A stretch of 64,000 nucleotides of DNA, from contig NZ_LMSL01000039.1 of assembly GCF_001428405.1 (NCBI RefSeq), forward strand, positions 1-64,000. The letters are read 5' to 3'. Below the pieces are notes generated by a model. That model saw only the letters and a list, made by a program, of their open reading frames with translations. It was not told the origin of the DNA and made no database searches. The position numbers and the translations under genes were made by a program. Below, piece after piece: positions 51,390 through 61,072 of the stretch. This DNA is from Frateuria sp. Soil773. Its GTDB lineage: Bacteria > Pseudomonadota > Gammaproteobacteria > Xanthomonadales > Rhodanobacteraceae. Position 1 is the stretch's first letter. Each line of letters starts with the position of its first letter.

Positions 51390-53945
51390 TCAGAACTGGT
51401 ACTTGGCCTGGAAGTTGTACTCCCGCCCCTCGATCGAGCGTGCGAGGATCACCCCGCCGCTGCTGGCGAAGCCGAACAGGCGCGCGTTGCCCTCGGTGAT
51501 GCCGATCTCGTTGGTGATGTTGCTGCCGCGCAGGGTCAGCACCCAGTGCTTGCCGACGTTGGCGATCGCGCCGATGCTGATGTCGTGGTATTGCCCCAGC
51601 GGCTGCTGCTCGATCTGGTCGCCGTAGCGGTTGCCGACGTGCTCGTAGGTGACCCAGAGCTTCACGCTGCCCCAGCCGGTGGGGATCAGGTAGGCCGGCG
51701 TGAGGCGGTACTGCACCTTCGGCTGGCGGTCCAGCGTCATGCCGTTGATGCTGGTGCACTGGTCGCTGCCGTCCTGGGCCACGTAGGGTACGCAGTCGGC
51801 GTAGTCGGAGTAGTGGCCGTCCATGTAGTTGCCGCTCAGCGCGACCGAGAAGTTCTCGAACGGCTTGACCGTCACCGCCGCGTTGAGGCCCTTGGTCACC
51901 GAGCCGTAGACCAGGTCGACCCGGCCGGTGGGCAGGTTGATCGAGTACGGCACGCCGTGGAACAGCCGGCGGTAGGCGCTGACGTCGGCGAAGATCCAGG
52001 GCGCCTGGTACTTGAAGCCCACCTCCATGTTGTTGATCTTCTCGATCGGCGCGTCCGGCAGGCTCGCCACGTCGTCGAAGCTGGGCAGGAACACGCCGCG
52101 GTTGACGCGCGCGTAGGCGCTCATGTTGTCGTTGATCGTGTAGTTCGCGCCGATCGTCCAGGACGGCGCCGTGCGCGAGCTGGAGGGGCGCCGGTAGCTG
52201 TCGATCAGGTACCTGGCGTTGTTGTTGTAGACCGTGTCCGGATTGGCGTCGAGGTCGCCCGAGGCGGTGTTCTGGCGCCAGCCGTCGATCTTGTCGTGGT
52301 GCACGCGCACGCCGCCGTCCAGGCGCCACTTGCCGATGTTCCACTCGTCGGCCAGGTAGAACGCGGTGGTGGTCGCATGCCAGTGCTCGTTGAACGCCAT
52401 CCACGACTGCGGCTGGCTGTTCCAGTACAGGCCCTGGCCGTCGGTGATGGCGTAGCGGCGGGTGCCGTCGGACAGGGTCACCACGATCGGGTCGGGATTG
52501 TTGCGGGCCTGCAGCAGCATGTTCAGGCCGGCCTCCTCCGAGTGCTCCTCGGAGTACACCGCCGTGTAGTTGCCGAAGGTGAGCCGGTTGCCCTCGAACA
52601 GCTCCTTGCTCAGGCGGAATTCGTTGCTGATCGACTGGATCTTCTTGTGGATGTATTCGGGGTTCTGGACGGTGACGTTCTCGTTCATGTCCGCCGGGCG
52701 GCCGTCGCGGTAGGTCGCCGTGGCCGTCATGCCCGCGGGCAGGCCGAACGAATCGGCCGCGTCGTCGATGAAGTTGCCCAGCGTGGTCGGGTTGTCGCCG
52801 GTGCTGAAGAAGGCGGTGGTGTCCATGTTGCCGGCCACGAACAGCAGCTTGTCGGAGAGCGACCAGCCGCTGTCGAAATCCAGGTCCAGGTTGCCGCCCA
52901 GCATGTGCACGTCGCCGCCCTGGCCGTTGGCCATGTCGATGCGGTGCCCGGCCGGCGAGCAGCCCGCGGTGAAGCACGGCGCCAGCTCGAAGAACTGGCG
53001 GCGGTTGGCGTTGCTGCCGAAGGTGCCGGTCAGCGGGTCGAAGCCCGGGTACTTGGAGAACTTGCCGGGGCCGGGGTTGAGGATCGGCGTGTCGGTGACG
53101 AACTGGTTCTTGTCCTTCAGCGCGCGCGCGTAGAACATCACCGAGCCATGGTCGAGGTCGTGGCTCAGCGTGGCGGTGAGCTGGCCGCCCTTGTCGGCCG
53201 CGAACTCGGGGTCGCGCACGCCGTCTGACTTGCGCCAGAAGCCGCCGATGCTGCCGTACCAGCCGCTGTCCTTGCCGCCGATGGGGAAGCCGTAGAAGCC
53301 GTCGAGGCGCACCATGCCTTCCGAGCCGTAGGTGACGCCGATGTCGCCGGTGGGCGTGCTGCTGCCCTCGCGCAGGATGAAGTTGGCGATCAGGCCCGGC
53401 TGGCCGTTGCCGTACAGCACCGAGGTGCCGCCCTGCACCGCTTCGAGGCGGTCGATGGTGTCGTCCAGGCGGACCATCGCGTCGGTGAAGTAGTCCCATT
53501 TCGGGAACAGCGGCGAGCCGTTGAGCTGCATGGTGACGAACGGGGCGCCGCTGTCCGACGGGAAGCCGGCCACCTCGATGTTGGCGCCGGTCTGGCCGCC
53601 GGAGGATTCCGGGTAGATGCCCGGCGACACCTTCAGCAGGTCGGCCACGCTGACCGGGTTCAGTTCCTTGATCTGCTGCAGCGTCGCCGTGGTGATCGAA
53701 TAGCTGGCGTCGATCTTGCGGATGCCGCCGGCCGCCGAGTTGCCGGTGACCACCACCTGGTCAAGGGTCTGCGCGGTCTTCTCCGCGGACGACGGATGCT
53801 GCCGCTGTTCGGCCGCCGGCTTCGTCTGGGGCGGCGGCGCGGGGTCCTGCGAAGGCGCGTCCTGGGCATGCAGCGCGCCGGCCACCAGCACGGCGCCGAT
53901 GGCGGTGGCCAGGGCCCGCCGGTCGAGCTTCTTCCAAGCATTCAT
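51390..53945 (-). CDS. TonB-dependent receptor, carbohydrate-locus type
   Basis: An 851-aa receptor. It has a signal peptide to about residue 27 (LVAGALHAQ) and a TonB box in TLDQVVVTGNSA. The plug has SVADLLKVSPGIYPESSGG and VQGGTSVLYGNGQPGLIANFILR. The barrel ends in YNFQAKYQF with terminal Phe. The ATG at 53945 has GGAGGA upstream. The gene is divergent from a FadR-like regulator, with a DgoR-type palindrome in front, so it likely imports the galactoside or galactonate of the downstream pathway. No SusD partner is present. Confidence 0.88.
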   Translation of the reverse strand: MNAWKKLDRRALATAIGAVLVAGALHAQDAPSQDPAPPPQTKPAAEQRQHPSSAEKTAQTLDQVVVTGNSAAGGIRKIDASYSITTATLQQIKELNPVSVADLLKVSPGIYPESSGGQTGANIEVAGFPSDSGAPFVTMQLNGSPLFPKWDYFTDAMVRLDDTIDRLEAVQGGTSVLYGNGQPGLIANFILREGSSTPTGDIGVTYGSEGMVRLDGFYGFPIGGKDSGWYGSIGGFWRKSDGVRDPEFAADKGGQLTATLSHDLDHGSVMFYARALKDKNQFVTDTPILNPGPGKFSKYPGFDPLTGTFGSNANRRQFFELAPCFTAGCSPAGHRIDMANGQGGDVHMLGGNLDLDFDSGWSLSDKLLFVAGNMDTTAFFSTGDNPTTLGNFIDDAADSFGLPAGMTATATYRDGRPADMNENVTVQNPEYIHKKIQSISNEFRLSKELFEGNRLTFGNYTAVYSEEHSEEAGLNMLLQARNNPDPIVVTLSDGTRRYAITDGQGLYWNSQPQSWMAFNEHWHATTTAFYLADEWNIGKWRLDGGVRVHHDKIDGWRQNTASGDLDANPDTVYNNNARYLIDSYRRPSSSRTAPSWTIGANYTINDNMSAYARVNRGVFLPSFDDVASLPDAPIEKINNMEVGFKYQAPWIFADVSAYRRLFHGVPYSINLPTGRVDLVYGSVTKGLNAAVTVKPFENFSVALSGNYMDGHYSDYADCVPYVAQDGSDQCTSINGMTLDRQPKVQYRLTPAYLIPTGWGSVKLWVTYEHVGNRYGDQIEQQPLGQYHDISIGAIANVGKHWVLTLRGSNITNEIGITEGNARLFGFASSGGVILARSIEGREYNFQAKYQF

Positions 53946-54580
53946 TTCGAGAGTTCCTCCCCGGAACGTGTGAACGGTTGCGTTCTTCGTGGCTTCGGGC
54001 AGGCGCGACGGCGCGCTGCCCGGGATTGACCAACCTCGGTTGTCCGACATCGCTGTCCGGCGTCCGGCCGGCGCCGCTCCTGGTCGCATGCCGCGCTTCC
54101 CCGGGCATGCCCTGCATCCTAACGCAGATTTTTCTATTTGTACTACAATAGTACAATACGTCAAAAGTAACGGACCCGGGCCGGGCATCGGCAATGGCGC
54201 GGTCGGCCATCGCACCGCCCATGGCGACGGCGAGCCGGCCATCGGCATGGAACGCAGGCAGCCCGCATGGGCGGGAATCGGGGCGCGGCAACGCGAGGCA
54301 CGCCGGACAACCCCCGCGGCCGGATGCACCATCCGGCGAGCCGGAACGACATCCGACGCTGCGGCAAGGAAGGCGGCAGGCAGGGGCGCGAGGCACGGCT
54401 CCATAGCGGCACGCCCGCCCGCTCCCGGCGAAGACGCGAACTGAAACCGGGCCGCTGTCTGTATAGTTACCGGAGGACGCCGCACCGCGGCACGCGAAGG
54501 CGTCCGCCACCACCGGCGGCGCCCGGGGCATGCCGCACGCCCCGTGGCGGATGCCACCTCCCGCGAGAGAAGAATCCAGC
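53946..54580. other. 635-bp divergent regulatory region
   Basis: Separates the TonB receptor from the FadR-like regulator. It has one AT-rich island at 54128–54170 with a strong palindrome and a likely minus-strand promoter, and a TATAGT (54462–54467) that may serve the regulator gene. The rest is GC-rich, and no gene is supported. Confidence 0.55.
54138..54156. promoter_or_regulatory. DgoR/FadR-type operator before the TonB receptor
   Basis: TTGTACTACAATAGTACAA: 8-base arms around CAA, and its left 11 bases are TTGTA-C-TACAA, the palindrome known for DgoR. It overlaps a minus-strand promoter whose -35 is TTGACG (54164–54159). Repression by the FadR-like protein encoded next door, relieved by galactonate, is inferred. 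Confidence 0.7.
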
Positions 54581-55300
54581 ATGAAAGCGACGGATCCACG
54601 CAGTCTGCACGGCCAGGTAGTCCGCGAACTGGGCACGAGGATCGTGGGCGGCGAGCTGAAGCCAGGCGACGTGCTGCCGCGCGAGGACACCCTCGCCGAA
54701 AGCATGCAGGTGAGCCGCAACGCCCTGCGCGAGGCGCTGAAGGTGCTGGCGGCCAAGGGCCTGATCGAGGCCCGCCCGAAGACCGGCACCCGGATCCGTC
54801 CCACCGAGGCGTGGAACCAGCTCGACGCCGATGTGCTGTCCTGGCGCTGCGCCACCATGCCCACCGACGACTTCATCGAGAAGCTGGTGGAGATGCGCGA
54901 GGTCATCGAGCCGGCGGCGGCCGCCGCCGCCGCGCAACGCCGCAGCGACGGGCAACTGGCCGAGATCGACAGCGCCTACCGCCAGATGGAACTGGCGCCG
55001 GACGCCAAGGCATGGGCCGCCGCCGACCTGCGCTTCCACAACGCCGTGCTGCGCGCCACCGGCAACGAGCTGATGGCCTCGCTGTTCTCGGTGATCGAGA
55101 GCGTGCTGGGGATGTTCTTCGTGCTGTCGGCGCAGACGGCCGGCGACTTCAAGTATTCGCTGCCGCACCATCGCAAGGTGCTCGACGCGATCCGCCGCAA
55201 CCAGCCCGAGGCGGCCCGCCGGGCGATGCAGGCGATGATCGACGATTCGCGCGCCAACCTCGCCAAGCGGCGGCGCAGGAACGGACGCAAGGCGCGCTGA
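54581..55300 (+). CDS. dgoR: FadR-subfamily GntR regulator, DgoR-like
   Basis: A 239-aa regulator. The winged helix (about 8–75) shows ELGTRIVGGELKPGDVLP and SRNALREALKVLAAKGLIEARPKTGT. The FCD ligand domain follows, with the metal-binding D-x3-H…H…H pattern (ADLRFHNAVLRATGN, LPHHRKVLDAI). The C-terminus is very basic. ATG 54581 is chosen because the residues upstream of it are not family-like. Its neighbours make D-galactonate the likely effector. Confidence 0.85.
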   Translation: MKATDPRSLHGQVVRELGTRIVGGELKPGDVLPREDTLAESMQVSRNALREALKVLAAKGLIEARPKTGTRIRPTEAWNQLDADVLSWRCATMPTDDFIEKLVEMREVIEPAAAAAAAQRRSDGQLAEIDSAYRQMELAPDAKAWAAADLRFHNAVLRATGNELMASLFSVIESVLGMFFVLSAQTAGDFKYSLPHHRKVLDAIRRNQPEAARRAMQAMIDDSRANLAKRRRRNGRKAR

Positions 55301-55439
55301 GCGCGTCTGACGTCGCTCCGTTCCGCTGCGTACGGCGGTGTACGGTGACGGCGGTCATGCGGCTTTCTCTCGGTGTTTCGCGCGGCGTTTTCCGGAGCAG
55401 GTCTGTGCAGGCGGAAGTCCATGCCCCCTAAGGCACTGG

Positions 55440-55459
55440 ATTCCAGCTTTCGCTGGAAT
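55440..55459. repeat. REP-like hairpin ATTCCAGC-TTTC-GCTGGAAT
   Basis: A perfect 8-bp stem with TTTC loop, in the 211-bp gap between converging genes. Its sequence resembles short interspersed repeats I know from Xanthomonadales genomes. It may also end transcription. Confidence 0.55.
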
Positions 55460-55511
55460 GACGGCGGAGGCGACGGCGGGGCGGCGGCGAGGGGCTGCGC
55501 GCGGCGCCGCA

Positions 55512-56840
55512 TCAGGCCTCGCGCAGCGCCGCCTCCAGCTTGTGCAGGAATTCCTCGGCGTTGGCCTGGCTGAACACCACCGGCGGCTTGATCTTGAGCA
55601 CGTTGTCGTCGGGGCCGTCGGTGGAGAGCAGTACGTGGCGCGCCTTCATCGCCTCCACCACCGCACGCGCGCGCGCCGCGTCGGGCTGCCGTCCGGCGCG
55701 GTCGCGCACGAACTCCGCGCCGATGAACAGGCCGCAGCCGCGCACGTCGCCGATCGCCTCGAAGCGCCCTTGCAGCTCGCGCAGCCCGTCCATCAGGAAA
55801 TCGCCCACGCGCAGCGCGTTGGCCTGCAATCCTTCTTCCTCGATCGTGTCCAGCACCGCCAGCGCGATGGCGCAGGACACCGGGTTGCCGGCGAAGGTGT
55901 TGAAGTACTCCATGCCGGTGACGAAGCTGGCTGCGATTTCCTGGGTGGTGACCACCGCGCCGACGGGGTGGCCGTTGCCGATCGGCTTGCCCAGCGTGAC
56001 GATGTCGGGCACCACGCCCTGCCGCTCGAACGCCCAGAAGTGGTCGCCCGCGCGGCCGAAGCCCACCTGCACCTCGTCGGCCAGGCACACGCCGCCCGCC
56101 GCGCGCACCGCCGCGTAGACCTCGGCCAGGTAGCCGTCCGGCGGCACGATCTGCCCGCCGCAGCCGAGCAGCGACTCGCCGTAGAACACCGCCGGCGCCA
56201 CGCCGCGCTCGCGCAGTTCCCCGATCGCCGGCGCCGCCAGTTGCCCGTAGCGGCGGCCGGCATCCGGCGTGTCGCCGTAGCGGCCGCGGTAGACGTCGGG
56301 CATCGGCAGCACGGCCACGTGCGCGCTCTGCCCCGCTCCGCCCTTGCCGTCGAACTTGTACGGGCTCAGCTCGATCATCGAGGGCGAGTGGCCGTGGTAG
56401 GCATGGTCCACCACCAGCGCACCCTGCGCCCGCGTGTGCGCCCGCGCCAGGCGCAGCGCCAGGTCGTTCGCCTCGGTGCCGGAATTGGTGAGGAACACCA
56501 CCGACAGCGGCGCCGGCAGGGTTGCCGTGAGCCGCAGCGCGTACTCGACGAGGTTATCGTGCAGGTAGCGGGTGTTGGTGTTGAGCCGCGCCATCTGCGC
56601 CTGCCCCGCCGCGACCACGCGGGGATGGCAGTGGCCCACGTGGCACACGTTGTTGACCATGTCCAGGTAGGCCTGCCCGTGCTGGTCGTACAGCCATACG
56701 CCTTCGCCGCGCACGATCTTCAGCGGCTCGCGGTAGGCCACGCTGAGCGTCGGGTTGAGGTGCTCGCGGCGCAGCGCGAGGATGTCCTCGTTGCTGCGTT
56801 CCGGCGCGATGCGCGGGGCGGGAACGGGAGTCTCAGTCAT
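55512..56840 (-). CDS. class III PLP phospho-lyase/aminotransferase (AGXT2L-like)
   Basis: A 442-aa PLP enzyme: [55 protein letters not shown], and the Schiff-base Lys in [16 protein letters not shown]. It is closest in pattern to ethanolamine-phosphate and 5-phosphohydroxylysine phospho-lyases rather than to ordinary omega-transaminases. Its start overlaps the end of the kinase gene by 8 bases, so kinase and lyase form a two-step module: phosphorylate an amino alcohol, then eliminate phosphate and ammonia. The substrate is not known. Confidence 0.78.
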   Translation of the reverse strand: MTETPVPAPRIAPERSNEDILALRREHLNPTLSVAYREPLKIVRGEGVWLYDQHGQAYLDMVNNVCHVGHCHPRVVAAGQAQMARLNTNTRYLHDNLVEYALRLTATLPAPLSVVFLTNSGTEANDLALRLARAHTRAQGALVVDHAYHGHSPSMIELSPYKFDGKGGAGQSAHVAVLPMPDVYRGRYGDTPDAGRRYGQLAAPAIGELRERGVAPAVFYGESLLGCGGQIVPPDGYLAEVYAAVRAAGGVCLADEVQVGFGRAGDHFWAFERQGVVPDIVTLGKPIGNGHPVGAVVTTQEIAASFVTGMEYFNTFAGNPVSCAIALAVLDTIEEEGLQANALRVGDFLMDGLRELQGRFEAIGDVRGCGLFIGAEFVRDRAGRQPDAARARAVVEAMKARHVLLSTDGPDDNVLKIKPPVVFSQANAEEFLHKLEAALREA

Positions 56841-57855
56841 GGCTCGATTCCAGGAAGGGGCGCACGATGGCGTCGCGCTCGACGCCGGCCAGCCCGAGCA
56901 GCAGCCGGCGCACGCCTTGCTGCGACACGAGCACGAAGGGGTTGTCCGGCTGCTCGCGCTGGCTGCGCGTCGCCATCAGGACGCTCTGGCACAGCCGTGC
57001 CAGGATGAACCCGTGCAGGCTTTCCAGCTCGCGGCGCAGCAGCGGCTGCTCGGCGAGGTAGCCGCCGACGATGCGCTGCGCGCAGCCGACCGGGTCGGCC
57101 TCGTGCTGCATGGCGTAGGTGCAGGCGATCGCCAGGTCGGCCAGGCGGAAGCTGGTGCACATGTCGCCGAAGTCGATCACCGCGCTGACGTGCTTTCCGC
57201 CGGCGCCGTCGTCCGCGACGATCACGTTCAGGTCGTTGGCGTCGTTGTGCAGCACCGCCACCGGCAGTTCCTCGCGCCAGCGCGGCAACGCGGCGCGGAA
57301 GGCATCGGCCTCGGCCTGCACGACGGCGCGCACGTCCGCCCCGGCGACGTGGCCGGCCTCGTCCGCGAGGGCCGGCAGCCGCATCAGGTTCCAGTCGTGC
57401 GTGCGGCCGGCGGCGGGATGCTCGAAGCCGGCCAGCCCGCGGGTCAGCCGGCCCACCGCGCGCCCCAGGCTTGCGTGCAGCGCCGCGCGCCGGTCCGGCG
57501 CCAGGCCGCCGACCGATGCCGCATAGGTCGCGCCCGGCACGTAGCTGAGCATGCGCACCAGCAGGTCCCGGCCGGCGACCGGCACCGTCAGCAGGTGCCC
57601 GCCGTCCGCCGCGGGCTGGACCCGCGGGCAGCCGAGGGACGGCTCGCGCGCCGCCAGCGCCATCATCGCCCGGTTTTCCAGGTCGATGTCCTGGCGCGAC
57701 CAGGACGGATGCGCCACCTTCAGCACGTAGTCGCCGCCATCGGCGCGGATGCGGAAGTTCTGGTCCGCGTAGGATGGCAGCGGGCTGGCTTCGCCATGGA
57801 TGCGCCAGTGGCGCCGGGCCAGTTTCAGGGCTTCGTCCGTCGTCAGGATGTCCAT
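56833..57855 (-). CDS. hydroxylysine-kinase-like phosphotransferase (APH fold)
   Basis: A 340-aa kinase of the aminoglycoside-phosphotransferase/homoserine-kinase-II group. [21 protein letters not shown] is the nucleotide loop with Lys. [15 protein letters not shown] is the catalytic loop and [20 protein letters not shown] the metal loop. The ADQNFR pattern and pairing with an AGXT2L-like lyase resemble animal hydroxylysine kinase and its partner. It starts 81 bases from the divergent GH42 gene. Confidence 0.78.
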   Translation of the reverse strand: MDILTTDEALKLARRHWRIHGEASPLPSYADQNFRIRADGGDYVLKVAHPSWSRQDIDLENRAMMALAAREPSLGCPRVQPAADGGHLLTVPVAGRDLLVRMLSYVPGATYAASVGGLAPDRRAALHASLGRAVGRLTRGLAGFEHPAAGRTHDWNLMRLPALADEAGHVAGADVRAVVQAEADAFRAALPRWREELPVAVLHNDANDLNVIVADDGAGGKHVSAVIDFGDMCTSFRLADLAIACTYAMQHEADPVGCAQRIVGGYLAEQPLLRRELESLHGFILARLCQSVLMATRSQREQPDNPFVLVSQQGVRRLLLGLAGVERDAIVRPFLESSHD

Positions 57856-57897
57856 CGTCCAGCTCGCTCGCCGGGATTGCGGCAAGTCCAATGGTAG

Positions 57898-57913
57898 TAT
57901 AATTTGACAAATT
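57898..57913 (+). promoter_or_regulatory. GH42–dgo operon promoter with overlapping palindrome
   Basis: A perfect TATAAT (57898–57903) precedes the palindrome AATTTG-A-CAAATT (57901–57913), 24 bases before the GH42 ATG; a weak -35 (GATTGC, 17-base spacer) is possible. A palindrome across -10 and +1 fits a repressor site. TGGTAGTATAA at 57892–57902 is a degenerate match to TTGTA-N-TACAA. Confidence 0.6.
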
Positions 57914-57936
57914 AATCCGACCCTCAAGGCTAGCCC

Positions 57937-60084
57937 ATGTTCCGACCCTTGCTCGCCACGGTCCTCGCCACCGCCCTGACGATCTTCGGCACCGCCGCCG
58001 CGGCGGCCGGCCAGCCGCACGCCCAGGGCGCCGCCCTGCTGCACCAGCGCGAGCCGATGAGCTTCGGGGTGTTCTACTACCCGGAACAGTGGCCGCGCGG
58101 GCAATGGCAGCGCGACCTGGACGGGATCGCCCGGCTCGGCTTCGATTTCACCCACATGGCCGAGTTCAGCTGGACCTATCTGGAACCGGAGGAAGGCCGC
58201 TTCGACTTCGCCTGGCTCGACCACGCGATCGAGCTGGCGCACAAGGCCGGGCTGCGCGTGATCCTGGGCACGCCTTCGGCCGCGCCGCCGGCATGGATGG
58301 GCGAGCGCTACCCGGAGGTCTACCGCGTCGACGAGCACGGGCAGCGCCACGAGCACGGCATCCGCGCCGAGGTCTCGCTGACCAACCCGCGCTACCGCGC
58401 CTTCGTCGCCAGGGTGGTCGCCGCGATGGCGCAGCACTACGGCCACGATCCGCGCGTATGGGGCTGGCAGGTCGACAACGAGCCGGGCAGCTTCCCCGAT
58501 TTCAGCGACAGCGCGCGTCGCGCCTTCCAGGGCTGGCTGCGCGAGAAGTACGGCAACGTCGACGGGCTCAACGCGGTCTGGAGCGGCTCGTTCTGGAGCA
58601 GCCGCTACACCAGCCTCGACCAGGTGCTGCTGCCCAACGCGACGCTGGCCGCGGAGGACAAGCTCAGCCCGCACGCCCTGCTCGACCTGGCCCGCTTCCA
58701 GGCCGACATCACCGCGCGCTTCCTCGACGAGCAGGCGCAGATCATCAAGAAGTACGCCGACCCGGACCAGTGGGTGACCACCAACTACACCAACGTCACC
58801 ACCGCGACCGACCCGCGCCGCACCCGCAAGCTGGATTTCACCACCTTCACCCTCTACCCGGTGGCCGGCGGCAACGCCCTGGGCGGCGACAGCTACGCGA
58901 TCGGCCGGCCGGCCAACCTGATGGAGGCCGCCGCCTACTTCCGCCCGATCACCGGCACCTTCGGCGTGATGGAGCTGCAGCCGGGCCAGGTCAACTGGGG
59001 CGGGATCAACCCGCAGCCGGCGCCGGGCGCGGTCGGCATGTGGATATGGCACGCGTTCGCCTCCGGCGCCTCGCTGCTGAGCACCTACCGCTACCGCCAC
59101 CCGCTGCGCGGCAGCGAGATGTACCACGAGGGCATCGTCGGCACCGACGGCGTGACGCTGTCGCGCACCGGCCGCGAGTTCGTCGACGCGATGCACGCGA
59201 TCAAGGCGCTGGAGGGCAAGCTGGACGACCGCGCGCGGCTGCCCGCCGCGATGGCCGCGCGCTCCACCGGCTACCTGTGGAGCCACGACGTGTTCTGGGA
59301 CCTGGAGATCCAGCCGCAGACCACGCTGTGGCATACCTGGGCCTACCGCAACGGCTACACGCTGGCGGTGAAGAGCACCGGCGCGCCGATGGATTTCGTC
59401 GCCGAAGGCGACGACTTCGACCGCTACCCGTTCCTGATCGCGCCGGCCTACCAGATGGTGAGCGAGGCGCTGGCGCAGAAATGGCGGCGCTACGCGGAGC
59501 GCGGCGGCCACCTGATCCTCACCGCCCGCACCGGCCAGAAGAACGCCCTTGGCCACTTCCACGAAGGACCGTGGTCGGCGCCGATCCTCGACCTGATCGG
59601 CGCCGACGTGGACGGCTTCGACATGCTGCCGTCCAGCGCCGACGGCAACGTCGAAGCGGGCGGCAAGCGCCACGCGTGGCACCGCTGGGCCGACATCCTG
59701 TCGCCGCGCCCCGGCACCGAGGTGCTCGCCACCTATGCCGACCACTACTACGCCGGCAAGGCGGCCGCCACCACCCGGCGGCTCGGCAAGGGCAGCGTCA
59801 CCATGATCGGCGTGTCCACCGACGACGGCGCGCTGGAGCGCCAGCTCGTGCGCGACGCGTACCGGCGCGCGGGCGTGGCGATCGAGGACCTGCCCACCGG
59901 CGTGTTCCACGAATGGCGCGGCGGCTACGACTTCATGGTCGACTACAACCCGCAGCCGTTCTCGCCCGCGCTGCCCGCCGGCGCGAAGATCGTGCACGGC
60001 CAGCTGCCGCTGGCGCCGGCGCAGGCGGTGGTCTGGAAGGACGCGGCTTGGAAGGGCGCGGCGCGGAAGGACGCCTCGCCATGA
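57937..60084 (+). CDS. exported GH42 beta-galactosidase
   Basis: A 715-aa glycoside hydrolase with a signal peptide (about 1–24). The family-42 TIM barrel starts with MSFGVFYYPEQWPRGQW. The acid/base is in WGWQVDNEPGS (about residue 187) and the nucleophile Glu in GVMELQPGQVNWG (about 349). A trimerisation/Rossmann-like domain follows from about 430. It should release galactose from beta-galactosides in the periplasm or outside, which is unusual since most GH42 enzymes are cytosolic. First gene of the plus operon leading into dgoK. Confidence 0.88.
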   Translation: MFRPLLATVLATALTIFGTAAAAAGQPHAQGAALLHQREPMSFGVFYYPEQWPRGQWQRDLDGIARLGFDFTHMAEFSWTYLEPEEGRFDFAWLDHAIELAHKAGLRVILGTPSAAPPAWMGERYPEVYRVDEHGQRHEHGIRAEVSLTNPRYRAFVARVVAAMAQHYGHDPRVWGWQVDNEPGSFPDFSDSARRAFQGWLREKYGNVDGLNAVWSGSFWSSRYTSLDQVLLPNATLAAEDKLSPHALLDLARFQADITARFLDEQAQIIKKYADPDQWVTTNYTNVTTATDPRRTRKLDFTTFTLYPVAGGNALGGDSYAIGRPANLMEAAAYFRPITGTFGVMELQPGQVNWGGINPQPAPGAVGMWIWHAFASGASLLSTYRYRHPLRGSEMYHEGIVGTDGVTLSRTGREFVDAMHAIKALEGKLDDRARLPAAMAARSTGYLWSHDVFWDLEIQPQTTLWHTWAYRNGYTLAVKSTGAPMDFVAEGDDFDRYPFLIAPAYQMVSEALAQKWRRYAERGGHLILTARTGQKNALGHFHEGPWSAPILDLIGADVDGFDMLPSSADGNVEAGGKRHAWHRWADILSPRPGTEVLATYADHYYAGKAAATTRRLGKGSVTMIGVSTDDGALERQLVRDAYRRAGVAIEDLPTGVFHEWRGGYDFMVDYNPQPFSPALPAGAKIVHGQLPLAPAQAVVWKDAAWKGAARKDASP

Positions 60085-60130
60085 CGCGCAGCGCGCAAAC
60101 CGTGCCGGCTCCGGCGCAAAGGCCGCTCCC

Positions 60131-61072
60131 ATGGACGGCCTGATCGGGCTCGACTGGGGCACCACCCGGCTGCGCGCCTACCGCTTCGACGGCGCCGGCC
60201 GTGTGCAGGACACGCGCACGCGGCCCTGGGGCATCCGCAGCCTGCCCGCCGGCGGCTACGAGGCCGCGCTGGCCGACGTCACCGCAGGCTGGCCCGCGCT
60301 GCCGCGGCTCGCCTGCGGCATGGTGGGTAGCCGCGGCGGATGGCTCGAAGCGCCCTACGTCGACCTGCCGGCCGGTGCCGATGCACTGTGCGCGGCGGTG
60401 CGCCGCCTGCGCGCCGCCGACGGCATGGACCTGCACATCGTGCCGGGCCTGCGCAATCCAACGGCACCGGACGTGATGCGCGGCGAGGAAACCCAGTTGC
60501 TCGGGGCCGTCGCGCAGCGCCCCGCCTCCGCTGCCCGCAGCGCCTGGATCCTGCCCGGCACGCACAGCAAGTGGGCGACCGTCGAAGGCAGAGCGGTGAC
60601 CGGCTTCCGCACCTACCTGACCGGCGAGCTGTATGCCCTGCTGCGCGAGCACTCCATCCTCGGCGCGGGCATCGCGGAAGCGGTCTCGCCCGCCGCGTTC
60701 GCGCGCGGCGTCGATGCGGCGCGCGACAGCGGCGCACAGGGTGCAACCAGCCGGCTGTTCGCCACGCGCGCGCTGATGCTCGAAGGCGCGCTGGCGCCCG
60801 CCGAGGTGCCCGACTACCTGTCCGGCCTGCTGATCGGCGAGGAGTTCCGCAGCGCGCTGGCCGGCGGCCTGCCGCCGCCCGGCGAGGCGCCCGGACTGAT
60901 CGGCGAGCCCGCATTGTGCGAGCGCTATCGCCAGGCCGCTGCGCGCTTCGGGCTCGCGCTGGCGCCGCCGGTGGCCGATGCCGCGGCCCTCGGGCTGTGG
61001 CATGTCGCCGGCCGGATCGGCCTGGTCCATGATCGCGGACGACCCGCGTCCGAGGAGTCTTCGCCGTGCTGA
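60131..61072 (+). CDS. dgoK: 2-dehydro-3-deoxygalactonokinase
   Basis: A 313-aa DgoK. It begins [17 protein letters not shown] (phosphate-1 loop) and has [30 protein letters not shown] and [17 protein letters not shown], the family signature. It phosphorylates 2-keto-3-deoxygalactonate at O6 with ATP. It starts 46 bases after the GH42 gene and overlaps dgoA by seven bases. Confidence 0.94.
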   Translation: MDGLIGLDWGTTRLRAYRFDGAGRVQDTRTRPWGIRSLPAGGYEAALADVTAGWPALPRLACGMVGSRGGWLEAPYVDLPAGADALCAAVRRLRAADGMDLHIVPGLRNPTAPDVMRGEETQLLGAVAQRPASAARSAWILPGTHSKWATVEGRAVTGFRTYLTGELYALLREHSILGAGIAEAVSPAAFARGVDAARDSGAQGATSRLFATRALMLEGALAPAEVPDYLSGLLIGEEFRSALAGGLPPPGEAPGLIGEPALCERYRQAAARFGLALAPPVADAAALGLWHVAGRIGLVHDRGRPASEESSPC

